A DNA stretch of 64,000 bases from Rhineura floridana. Its lineage: Eukaryota; Chordata; Lepidosauria; Squamata; Rhineuridae. Position numbers and translations under genes: made by a program. Under the pieces are notes generated by a model. That model made no database searches, was not told where the DNA came from, and saw nothing but the letters and a program-made list of their open reading frames with translations. This document shows, in pieces, positions 22,326-32,782 of this stretch. Within the stretch, counting starts at the first letter, position 1, and each line of letters begins with the position of its first letter. The DNA is taken from the NCBI RefSeq assembly GCF_030035675.1, contig NC_084480.1, forward strand, positions 136,412,738 to 136,476,737, given 5' to 3'.

Positions 22326-24357
22326 TGTTGTTACATGCCTTCAAGTTGATTACGACTTATGGTGACCCTATGAATCAGCGACCTCCAATAGCATCTGTTA
22401 TAAACCACCCTGTTCAGATCTTGTAAGTTCAGGTCTGTGGCTTCCTTTATGGAATCAATCCATCTCTTCTTTGGTCTTCCTCTTTTTCTACTCTTCTGTT
22501 TTTCCCAGCATTATTCCCTTTTCTAGTGAATCATGTCTTCTCATTATGTGTCCAAAGTATGGTAACCCCAGTTTCATCATTTTAGCTTCTAGTGATAGTT
22601 CTGGTTTAATTTCTTCTAACACCCAATTATTTGTCTTTTTCGTGGTCCTGGTATCTGCAAAGCTCTCCAACACCACATTTCAAATTAGGTGATTTTTCTC
22701 TTGTCCACTTTTTTCACTGTCCAGCTTTCACATCCATACATAGAAATTGAGAGTACCATGGTCTGAATGATCCTGACTTTAGTGTTCAGTGATACATCTT
22801 TGCATTTGAGGACCTTTTCTAGTTCTCTCATAGCTGGTCTCCCCAGTCCTAGCCTTCTTCTAATTTCTTGGCTATTGTCTCCATTTTGGTTAATTATGCC
22901 AAGCTATTGATAATCCTTGACAAATTCAACATCCTCATTGTCAGCTTTAAAGTTACATACATCTTTTGTTGTCATTACTTTAGTCTTCTTGATGTTCAGC
23001 TATAGACCTGCTTTTGTGCTTTCCTGTTTATCTTTCATCAGCATTCGTTTCAAATCATTACTGGTTTCTGCTAGTAGTATGGTATCGTCTGCATATCTAA
23101 AATCATTAATATTTCTCCCTCCAATTTTCACACCATCTTGGTCCAATCCCGCTACCTGTATGATATGTTCTGCATATAGATTAAACAAATAGGGTGATAA
23201 AATACACCCCTGTCTCACACCCTTTCCAATTTGGAACCAGTTGGTTTCTCCATATTCTGTCCTTATAGTAGCCTTTTGTCCAGAGTATAGGTTGTGCATC
23301 AGGATAATCAGATGCTGTGGCACTCCCATTTTTTAACACATTCCATAGTTTTTCATGATCTACACAATCAAAGGCTTTGCTATAATCTATAAAGCAAAGG
23401 GTGATTTTCTTCTGAAACTCCTTGGTCCATTCCATTATCCAACATATGTTTGCAATATGATCTCTGGTACCTCTTCCTTTTCTAAATCCAGCTTGGACAT
23501 CTGGCATTTCTCACTCCATACATGACAAGAGCCTTTGTTGTAGAATTTTGGGCATTACTTTACTTGCATGGGATATTAAGGCAATAGTTTGATACTGCAT
23601 TCCCTGGGATCCCCTTTCTTTGGAATTGGAATGTATATTGAATGCTTCCAGTCTGTGGGCCATTGTTTAGTTTTCCGTATTTGTTGACAAATTTTTGTCA
23701 AAATTTGGACAGATTCAGTCTCAGTAGCTTGTAGCAACTCTGTTGGTATGCCATCTGTTCCTGGTGATTTGTTTCTTCCAAGTATTTTAAGAGCAGCTTT
23801 CACCTCGCATTCTAACATTTCTGGTTCTTCATCATACGGTTCCTCCGTGAATGAATCTGTCATCCTGGCATCGCTTTTATAGAGTTCTTCAGTGTATTGC
23901 TTCCATCTTCCTTTTATTTCATCTTGGTCAGTCAGTGTGTTCCCCTGTTGATTATTCAGCATCCCTACTCTTGGTTTAAATTTCCCTTTCATTTCTCTAA
24001 TCTTTTGGAATAGGGTTCTTGTTCTACCTTTTTTGTTGTCCTCTTCTATTTCTATATAACTCTTGTAATAGTTCTCTTTGTTCTTATGTACAAGTCGCTG
24101 TATTATTGCCTTTAGGGTTCTGACCGTGCTTCTATCTCGTTTTGCTTTTGCTTTCCTTCTTTCTTGAACCATTTTAAGAGTTTCATCAGTCATTCATTGA
24201 CGTCTTTCTCTCTTTTTAACTAGAAGTATTGTCTTTTTGCATTCTTCCCTCTTAATGTCTCTGACTTCAATCAGTAGTTCTTCTGGTTCTCTATCAACTA
24301 AGTTTAAAGCCTCAAATATGTTCCTTATTTGATCTTTATATTCTTCTGGGATGGTAT
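22326..24357 (-). mobile_element. BovB (RTE) LINE, 5'-truncated, broken
   Basis: Minus-strand reverse transcriptase in three frames: GRNKSPGTDGIPTELLQATE, KQWPTDWKHSIYIPIPKKGD, MPDVQAGFRKGRGTRDHIAN, ITLCFIDYSKAFDCVDHEKL, GVRQGCILSPYLFNLYAEHI and the catalytic FRYADDTILLAET near 23078-23101. The 3' end (ATGGATGTGAAAGCTGGACA-like, then CACCATAAGTCGTAATCAAC) matches BovB. Frame changes between segments show it is dead. This family supplies the enzyme for Sauria SINEs. Confidence 0.9.
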
Positions 24358-24453
24358 TTAAACAATATACAAGGCAGGCATTTTGACTGCTGCCCCAGCA
24401 CTCTCTCAAAATTTGAAGTGTGCCCTCCAGTCCAAAAAGGTTGCCAACCCCTG
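24358..24453 (+). repeat. hAT-like right end
   Basis: GAAGTGTGCCCTCCAGTCC, AAAAAGGTTGCCAACCCCTG is a worn CAGGGGTTGGCAACC-type hAT end. It may pair with 20538. Confidence 0.4.
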
Positions 24454-24723
24454 CAAAACACAACCTCACTTTCAACACTCTTTGAACCTGCAAAAATTCA
24501 GAGTGATACTGTTTTTTTCTAATCAGGGGATGTCCCATAACTTTCTGCTGAAATCCTGTAACTTTTTATACCACAGATGTTGTGGTTTATTTTTTTTCCT
24601 GGTTTGTCGTGCTGTAGCACAAAAGCACCCACCCAGACAGCAATAATGCAGTAACACTGGGGAAACAATGCAGAACAACTCATGTGTGGACAGTCCAGTA
24701 TAAATCCAACCCAATGCACTTCT

Positions 24724-24889
24724 GTCACATCCACATCATACATTTAAAGCATATTGCTTCTCCCAAAGAATCCTGGAGAGTGTAGTTTATCCCTCACAGA
24801 GCTACAATTCCCAGCACCACTAACAAACTACAGTTCCCAGGATTCTTTAGGGGAAGCCACATGCTTCAAAAAGATGTTGTAGATGTGAC
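24724..24889. mobile_element. Palindromic MITE, about 166 bp
   Basis: The left arm (GTCACATCCACATCATACAT, CTTCTCCCAAAGAATCCTGG, GTGTAGTTT) is mirrored by the right arm (AAACTACAGTTCCCAGGATT, CTTTAGGGGAAGC, GTAGATGTGAC). A near-complete fold-back without ORF. The same family occurs near 29.8 kb and perhaps 11.5 kb. Confidence 0.6.
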
Positions 24890-25390
24890 CATTAGAAGAG
24901 CCTTGCTGGCTTATGAAATTGACCCATCTAGTCCAGCATCCTGTTCTCACAGGGGTCAATCAGATGCCTATGGAAGCCCAAAAGCAGGATGCGGGTGCAA
25001 CACCCATCTCTCCACAGCACGTTGCAGAATAGACCCACCAAAAAATAGCACTACCACCAAGGAGGGGCCTTATGTCTGAGCAGAGATAGCAGTGGGGCAA
25101 AAAAGGTATGTCTGGAAACAGCCTGGAAAGCAAAGCTTCTCTCAAACACTGCCATCTCCAGCTTGAAAAGGAATTTGGAGATTTTCCAATTGTGAAATTA
25201 GTACAAAGTTTCCTCGAATGGTTCCTTTTGGCTCTATCCTATGCACATTTATATGGCTGGCTTCCATGTTTCTCTGCCTCATTCCTTCCAGTCAGCTTGT
25301 CTGGAAATGCTAAGCAACTGTTCAGAAACATTAGGGCAGCCCTTGTATTATATGACTTGAGAAATCAAAATCCCCATTCAACTCATTGCC
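24890..25390. other. CR1-like remnant, then unique sequence
   Basis: 24893-24965 (AGAAGAGCCTTGCTGGCTTA, CATCTAGTCCAGCATCCTGT) is an old CR1 3' end in reverse. The rest is not recognised. Confidence 0.45.
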
Positions 25391-25680
25391 CGTAAAAACG
25401 GCAGCAATTGCTAGGGGATTTGGAGAGGAGCCGGGGAGAGGAGGAGGGAGGGAGAAAATGAGGGGCTGGAGGAGGCGGGTGAGGGTTTGTGTTTGGCTCT
25501 TCATTCCCTATTCATTGTGAAATGGGGATCACTCCAGCTAACTGGCCCAGAGAGATAAGGATTTCAGACAATCTGCCTTTGCCTGATAAGGACGGCTTGC
25601 ATTGCAGAAAGATTATTTGTTAAGAACCTCGGTAGAGTAAAATATACAGTCAAACGCCTTATCGCTGGAACTCATTACCC
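25391..25680. promoter_or_regulatory. Candidate cis-regulatory stretch with three GATA motifs
   Basis: Non-repetitive sequence with a G-rich GAGGAGGGAGGGAG part followed by AGATAAGG (25553-25560), TGATAAGG (25584-25591) and the reversed CCTTATCG (25657-25664), within 112 bp. It also holds CCAGCTAACTGG (25533-25544). Function is inferred only from motif density and absence of repeats. Confidence 0.3.
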
Positions 25681-26320
25681 ATTTACACACATGGTCACAC
25701 CATCACCAATTTTTCTATAAACACAAATCATCTGCTTGTAGCTGAACAACACAAGGATGATACACTCATTGGTGGGTGTGGGGGAGGACCAGAGATGGAG
25801 AAGGGAAGAAAGAATGAGCACACACTTAGAATCCTTTAGCCACAGCCATTTGTCCCATTGTTTGAACCAGTCATTCAAGTTTAACCAATTTCTTATTAGA
25901 AAAGGCCAGATTCTTAACCCCTTGTTCATCTGTGATGCTTCTCAACAACAGAGCTACCAAAAGCAGAAGTTTGCCTTGCACTGTTCCCTTTTCTGAGTGG
26001 TATGTAGTTCCAGAGGCAGCCTTTTCCTAGTGATGAGAGAGAGTACTAGGGACTTGTGGCATTTTGCAATATGTGTTTATATATCAGTACTGAACATTGA
26101 GAATCGGGAGCAGCAGTCAGCTATACAGGCTTGCAAAGCTGAGTACTGCTCCACAGCGCTGATGTTCTCATTTTGCACAGAGAGCTAAGATGAACAGAGC
26201 TAGCAGGAGACTATGCTTAGTTTGCACCCTCAGGATTTACCGTTCAAGGAGTTCCACTTAAAGTGGCTTCCCTGAGGGTTCAAAGTCTCAGAGCCAACAT
26301 GGAGCATCAGCTGCTACCAA
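25681..26320. other. Intergenic, nothing recognised
   Basis: Unique-looking sequence; short open frames have no domains. Confidence 0.35.
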
Positions 26321-26515
26321 AGCTGATGGAGGCTGATCAATTAGGGCAGATGGGGCACTGCCCCATCAGCCTCAGTCTGCCCCCTGCAGCCCACATGCCT
26401 GCCTTCTTACTTCCAACCAGTCCAGGGGCTGGCTCTGCCTACTGTTGGCTCTGGCTCCACGTACCATTGGTCTCTCAGTCTTCCACCCTGCCATATCTGA
26501 GTAGACATGGTTAGG
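26321..26515. repeat. Unclassified repeat shared with 355-480
   Basis: GGGGCACTGCCCCATCAGCC, CCTTCTTACTTCCAACCAGT and related pieces match the first kilobase of the window. Probably a transposon fragment; no ends found. Confidence 0.4.
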
Positions 26516-27185
26516 ATTGTGCTGTTGGTAAGGCTTGACTAGGGATCCTCTGCAAAGATATCCATATCAAAGCAGGGTTGGCAACCCCCTGCCTGGAATG
26601 CCCTGCCCCTACCTTTTCACATGGCTGCTCAAAATTTCTTTACAGATTTGACCCTTCTCTTGAGAAAGAGATCTGAGAAATGAGTAAGAAGATTCTTTGC
26701 CCTTTCCTGCCTGTCCTGTGGGCTGCTATAAACTCACTTTGACAGCCAACCCAATTCCAGTGAGTAATAATTGACAGAGAAAAAACACACATGGTTTGGT
26801 CTACCTTCAGAGGCAGTAGTTGGGAACAATGAGCCACACTTCCCAGTATGTGAATTCCCTTTTACCACTATTGGGCAAGAAACAAACTGTCATGTAACCA
26901 ACAAGGTGCATCATGAGTAGGTTTAAGGGGGTTTAGCTGAGCCCATGGAACCACTGTTGTTGCTTCTGTGGATGTGAGGAAAAAGGCAAATGAATTATAA
27001 ACAGAAAAAGAAGATCAAAAGACAGTGATGATTTCCTAAATGGAATACCATACCAACCACAGTAAGATTCCTATGAGCAAGGCCAAAAACTCAGCATCCC
27101 ACAATCAGTCAGGGTTCCTAACCAAGATCCAAAACCAAAAGAATCCTGGCAGCCAGTCAGTCAAGGTCACAGAAATCCCCATGCA
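26516..27185. other. Intergenic, nothing recognised
   Basis: No gene or nameable repeat. GCAGGGTTGGCAACCCCCTG near 26573 is a short palindrome of MITE-end type. Confidence 0.35.
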
Positions 27186-27700
27186 GCACAACCTGACTCG
27201 GGGGCTGCAGTTAATGCAGAATGCTGTGGCACAATTGCTGACATGAGTGATACCCTGTCAGCACATAATACCACTGCTCTGGAATCTGCACTGGTTGCCG
27301 ATTTGCTACCAGGCCAAGTTCAAGGTGTGCTTTCCATGTTACGGGTGCCACATAATACTTGCTCTACTTTTGTAAGAAACTGATTCTTTAGTGTGGCAGC
27401 ACCTCTGCTTTGGAACTCCCTGCCTATTGACATTAGGTAGGCATCTTCATTGTACTCTTTTGGGCACCTGCTAAAAACATTTTTGTTTAGGCAAGCCTAC
27501 CTAGGCATGTATAAGCTATAATGTTTTTTATCTGTTTTTAACTCATTGTTGGTTTTATTATTTTGAATGTTTTTAAATACCTGTCTTTAACAGTTTTTGC
27601 CAATAATTTCATTGTTTTCATTCCTTCTGTAAACCACTTTGAGTTTTCTTACAATAAAGCGGTATATAAATATTGTAAATAAAATACATAAATAAATTTC
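27186..27700 (+). mobile_element. L2 LINE 3' end, plus strand
   Basis: Decayed ORF end (GCAGAATGCTGTGGCACAAT, CTGCACTGGTTGCC) typical of L2, then 3'UTR ending TGTAAACCACTTTGAGTTTTC, AAGCGGTATATAAATA and an A-rich tail. 5'-truncated. Confidence 0.75.
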
Positions 27701-27727
27701 AGAATCACTGTGGCCCTTGAATTTTAG

Positions 27728-27893
27728 GAACAGAGGAATCTGCCTTATACTGACTGGCCATATAGCTCAGTACTGATGACATGGACTAGCATTGGCTCTC
27801 CAGGATTCCAGGCAATAGTCTTTTCAAGAGATTGCATTTTGGACCTTTGCAGGCAAAGCGTGTACCCTACCACTGAGCTTCAGCTCTTCCCTT
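27728..27893 (-). repeat. tRNA-derived SINE, family of 1565-1762
   Basis: Reads GGAACAGAGGAATCTGCCTT at the 3' end and ACCCTACCACTGAGCTTCAG at the tRNA-like head, reverse of the copy at 1565. Confidence 0.7.
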
Positions 27894-27982
27894 GTTTAAA
27901 AATTATCTTTTAAAATTGTTGTTTTCAATTTACTGATAAATGCACAGCATGCAGATCCGTACCATGCATTTACAGCACATTC

Positions 27983-29535
27983 AAAACATATTTATTTATT
28001 TATATTATTTATTACATTTCTGTCCCACCCTTCCACCCAGAAGGAGCCCAGGGCAGCAAACAAAAACACTAAAAGCACTTTAAAACAACTTAAAAACAAA
28101 AGACTGTAAAACATATTAAAACAAAATATATTTAAAAACATATTAAAACAAAACATCTTAAAAACATCTTTTAAAAATTTTTTTAAAAGCAATCCCAGCA
28201 CAGACGCAGACTGGGATAAGGCCGCTACTTAAAAGGCTTGTTGAAAGAGGAAGGTCTTCAACAGGCACACCGCTTCCTATGTTGTGTGGAGGCCCTCACC
28301 TGCAGAGCGCAGTGATTGACTGGGTATATAAGGGGTAAGATAAACTTTTGGGTATCCTGGTAAGGTATCCAAGCTGTGTAGGGCTTTGTACACAAAAACT
28401 AGAACATTGAACTTGGCCCGGAATCTAATGGGTAGCCAGTGCAATCGTTCACTGCAAGGTAGCATGTTAGTGATACCCTGTCCCAGTGAGCAGTTTCACT
28501 GCCACATTTTGCACCTGCTGCAGCTTCTGGACCAACCTCAAAGGCAGCCCCACGTAGGACACATTACAGTAATCCAGCCTGGTGGGGCATGGACAACAGT
28601 GGTCAGTCTATTTTGGTCCAGAAATGGCCACAGTTGTCTGACCAGCCAAAGCTGGTAAAAGGCACTCCTAACCACGGAGGTCATCTGAGCTTCTAGCAGC
28701 AAAGGTGGATCCAGGAGCACCCCCAGATTACGAACCTGCTTTTTCAGAGGGAGTATGACCCCATCCAAAGCAGACAATTGACCAATTATCTGAACTTGGG
28801 AACCACCGACCCACAGCACCTCCATCTTGCTAGGAATCAGACTCAGTTTATTGGCCCTCATCCAGACCACCACTGACTCCAGGCACCGGTCCAGGGCTTG
28901 TATGGCCTCTCCTGATTCAGATGTTACAAAGAAATAGAGCTGGGTACCATCAGTGTACTGCTGACACCTTGCCCCAAATCTCCTGATGACTGCTCCCAAG
29001 GCATCATATAGATGTTAAACAGCATTGGGGACAAGATGGTATCCTATGGCATCCCACAGCACAACTGCCAGGGGGCCGAAAGACAATCACCCAATGCTAT
29101 TCTCTGAAAATGACCCTGAAGATAGGATAGGAACCACTGTAAAACAGTGCCGCTGATACTCATCTCACCAAGTTGGCTCAGAAGGATACCATGGTCAATG
29201 GTATCAAAAGCCACTGAGAATTCAAGTAAGAATAATAGGCTCTCACTCCCCTGTCCTCCCGATAAAGGTCATCCTTCAGGGCAACCAAGGCTGATTCAGT
29301 CCTGTAACCAGGCCTGAACCCAGGTTGGAATGGGTCAAGATAATCTGTTTCATCTAAGTGTACTTGCAGTTGCTGCACCACAACCATCTCTATCACTTTC
29401 CCTAAAAAGGGAGTATTTGCAAATGGACAGTAGTTTGTAAAAGCTCCTGTGAAGAGACCCCAGCAGTGCAGAATGTGGTAGTGGGTGCAGAATTCAGCCT
29501 CGAGACCCTTTGTTTTCTTTAAAAAGAAAAGCACA
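27983..29535 (-). mobile_element. L2 LINE, broken reverse transcriptase, minus strand
   Basis: The 3' tail (TATTTATTTATATTATTTAT, CCCACCCTTCCACCCAG) is at the low end. Upstream on the minus strand are RT pieces: FLGKVIEMVVVQQLQVHLDE and TDYLDPFQPGFRPGYRTESA (29178-29534), and YTDGTQLYFF (catalytic box, Y-A-D-D altered to Y-T-D-G), KLSLIPSKMEVLWVG, VRNLGVLLDPPL (28538-28999). Stops and frame changes separate them. About 1.55 kb, 5'-truncated. Confidence 0.85.
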
Positions 29536-29619
29536 TTTCTAGACCTGATGAGTGTGAAAGTGTGCTTGAAAAGTGTCTGTGGTCAAAACCTGATGAAATC
29601 TCAGAAACCAGAGGGATGG

Positions 29620-29720
29620 CTGATTAACAGTGCAATCCTATACATGCCTACTCAGAAATAAGTCTAATGAAGTTCCATGAAACTTGCTCCTCAGCAAACG
29701 TGTTTAGGACTGCAGCCTAA
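29620..29720 (-). repeat. TACTCAGAAATAAGTC repeat
   Basis: About 90 bp: GCAATCCTATACATGCCTAC, TCAGAAATAAGTCTAATGAA, then GTTTAGGACTGCAGCC. A short interspersed repeat seen five times in the window. Confidence 0.6.
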
Positions 29721-29724
29721 GGTG

Positions 29725-29880
29725 TACACACCACACATATAAAGCACATTTAGAGCACATAATTTCCCTCAAGGAATCCTGGGACCTGTAGTTTATTAAG
29801 GGTGCTGGAAATTGTAGCTCTGTGAGGGGTAAACTACAGTTCCCTTTTTTTTTTTGAGGGAAATCATGTGCTTTAACTGT
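29725..29880. mobile_element. Palindromic MITE, family of 24724-24889
   Basis: CAAGGAATCCTGGGACCTGT and AGTTTATTAAGG on the left, TAAACTACAGTTCCC and CATGTGCTTTAA on the right; fold-back structure, no ORF. Confidence 0.55.
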
Positions 29881-30300
29881 CATTCATTTCATTCATTCAT
29901 TCATTGGTGATCACTCATGGCTGAGTAAGATTGTCTTCCAGGGTAAGGTCTTTAACAGTGGATCCGTAAGTGACTGTGGAGGCCAATTCTGGATCCACAC
30001 AGCCTCCCACAGTGACAACATAGGTTTTCAGATGGAAGATGGTCACGATGAGGATTTGCTTGACGTGCCTTCTGCTTATCTCATTTGTCCTTTTCACCCT
30101 GTACTCATGCTTCTTCAAAGTCCATAGCACCTTTGATAATGGCTGACCTCCAATTGGGACGCTCATGGGCCAAAGCTTCCCAGTTCTCGATGCTCATGTT
30201 ACATTTTTAAAGATTAGCTTTAAGAACATCTTTAAACCTCTTTTGCTGTCCACCGATATTCCGTTTTCCATCCTACGTTTCCTAGTAGTGGCCATGAGAA
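29881..30300 (-). mobile_element. LINE 3' fragment with CATT tail, possibly R4/Dong-like
   Basis: On the minus strand: KRGLKMFLKLIFKN, SVPIGGQPLSKVLWTLKKHE, KTYVVTVGGC, then a stop and an (ATGA)n-type tail (29886-29908). The arrangement recalls the C-terminal end of R4/Dong or related LINEs, whose last part has a zinc-knuckle. The assignment is tentative. Confidence 0.45.
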
Positions 30301-30407
30301 AAGGAAGTTAAGGCTCTATCATCAACTAACAAAATCAGGAAAAACAATGCAAAATAAATTGGCATGACGAATTTTGAGAAGTACAAATGTGCATAATTTA
30401 TAGTACA

Positions 30408-30525
30408 AACATAAGAAGAGCCTGCTGGATCAAGACAATGGCCCATCTAGTCCAGCATCCTGTTCTCACAGTGGCCAGCCAGTTGCCCATAGGAAACCCA
30501 CAAATAGTGTTTGCAGAATCCAACT
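30408..30525 (-). mobile_element. CR1 3' fragment
   Basis: ACATAAGAAGAGCCTGCTGG, CCATCTAGTCCAGCATCCTG, TTGCCCATAGGAAACCCAC: the extreme 3' end of the TTCTTATG-type CR1, reversed. Confidence 0.85.
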
Positions 30526-32780
30526 TTTCTTGATGTAGAATATGGATGTATACTTTTTTTTTACTTTTTCTTCACAGAGACTCTACACAGCTTGGTGCTT
30601 TAAACTTTCAACCCAACCACATCAACCAACCAGCCAACAGATTACTGTATTCTGCCTTGTGAACTGAACATACAAGCAACGCCAGAGTCAACAATGCTAG
30701 CTGTCCACCTTGAAGCTTTTTGTTCCTTTTCATCATGCTTTCTGCCGATTTCCTATGATGAAGATTTGTCAACAGATGCTGAAAGGCAAACAAATTCCCC
30801 AGGAGACCTGGCACCATATGCCTAATCACAGCCACGGAGCCAAACTTTAGACCTGCCGACACCACCAGGCCTGGCTTTTGTCTTTGGCGGCAACTATGAA
30901 AAGCAGCTCTCCAATGTTTGCTCAGAACTCCCTCTTCCCAGGCAGCTGGGCAACGTTGTTCCCCACACATGACAAAGCGGACAACCTAGGCCAATTATGG
31001 GAGTCTAAAATGTAAACATGGAGACTTTTCATCCAAAAGAAGCTGCTACAGAAATGGGAGATGAGGCTGCCAACAGATAGAGCACCACTCTAAGTGGGGT
31101 ATAATGTCAGTTCAAGTTGAGAGGCTACAAAAGTCAAACAGCAGTTCGATGGTACTATAACTGTACTTAAGAGACTTGACTTTTCTATACTGCCTGAGAG
31201 GCCAAAAGCAGCATTAATTATCTAATTTAGAAGAGAGAGAGAGAGGCTATTTATTTCTGAAGGAAGCCTAAGAGTGGAAGGAAGTTAATAGGGACATTAT
31301 TAGGAGTGCCATTTCAATTTTCGTCGTAGGGATGGAGAGATCTTTGTGTGAGGGTGGGAATCCACGTTTAGATATAATGAAAATTAAAAATGTATTTGAA
31401 AAGCATTTGTTGTATAGTTTTCAGTACCTCATAACAACCAAAGATATAGGTGATCCTGAGGAATAATCACATGACATTTGTGGCAATGGTGGCTGGAGTC
31501 TCATTTGCCTTCCCTAAAATGGCATCTTTGGGCATTACTACTTGAAGAGAGAGCTTCTATAGTGCTCCAGGAAATGTCTTGCAAAGAAAGGCAACACTTT
31601 CTAAGTAGAAGTAGCCCCACCATAAACTAAAGTAGGACAATTACTTTAGGCAGTAGATATTGGATGCTATTAAAGGGGGGGGGAGTGACAGACAGACAAA
31701 TCTGGTCCATGAGAGAGAATGCACCAGGAACGTCAGCTCAAATCCTTTGAAATTAATGAGGGCCATACAAGACAGTCTTAGTCCTGCCCCATTTTTGAGG
31801 AACTGAATAACAACTGGTTTATCGAGCTGCAAAAAAAGACCTCTCCACCCCCTTAACTGTAGCATACATCTGCAGCAGCTGTTTTTACTCATGTGCCACC
31901 TGACAGGGTGAACACCCCAAATGTGATGTAATCACCTTGAGCTTTCCTCTGTGACTGCTTTACATCATTGGTCGGTGCAGGCGGAGAAACATATTAATGA
32001 CATCACACCATAGGGGTAAGAATTCCTACACATTATTGGAGGTGGAGGGGGAAAACCTTGGTATTGGGGTGCCATTGGGATGTGCAGTCTTGCCCTAAAT
32101 AAGCCGCTCCTGGATCACCCACCTTTCAGTCCATTTGCTTGGTCTTTACTGAAGGTAGAAGTATTTTTAGTGACATGCTAGAAGACACAAGCAGTGCCAT
32201 ATATTTAGATCATGGACTCAGATTTGCATTTATAGCTAGGCTGTCTAAAGCATTTGCTGTTTCATGACAGATGCAGTTGCTGCTGGGCACTGTGTGTTTT
32301 GCATAACTTCTTCCCTCTCTGGACCATCATTTTGACATTCCAAGCAGGAAAGCCTTTTCAGATCTGATGTAAGCAAAAATGCAAATTTGTATACTGAAAA
32401 AATTGCTGCAAACTGAAGCCATGATACCTGGATTATTTAAATATTTGTTATATACCACTCTCAAACATTTAAACTCTGAGAACAGTGAAATGAATTGCTT
32501 TCAAATTATGTAAGGAAATATTGCCTTGCCTGTGCTAGTTTGTCCCAATACACGTCTGGAGCAACAGAAGAAATTGCACATGCCAAACTGTCTAGATTTT
32601 AGATACTTGCACACTTTAGTCTAGTGTCGAGATTGTTTCCTCAGTTAGGTGTTCCCGAGAATCCAGATTATGTTGCTGCCAAAACATTGCATTCCAGTAT
32701 TTTCTTTCTGTTTTTGTGAAAGGTCTAGTTTGCATTTTTTCCTCTGAATTTTAGCATAATTGTTAAATTAGCCTTTCACA
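30526..32780. other. Intergenic, no gene seen
   Basis: Mixed unique-looking sequence. The 120-codon minus frame at 30608-30970 has no recognised domain. An AGAG run lies near 31229. About 32440-32510 (GTTATATACCACTCTCAAAC) may be an L2-type tail. Confidence 0.4.
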
Positions 32781-32782
32781 TA

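Noticed and set aside
22926-24193. Host gene encoding a reverse transcriptase-like protein
   Set aside because: Motifs, tail and frame breaks show a dead BovB LINE.
29886-29908. Possible CRISPR-like or satellite array from CATT units
   Set aside because: It is a short simple-sequence tail of a LINE fragment; there are no spacers.
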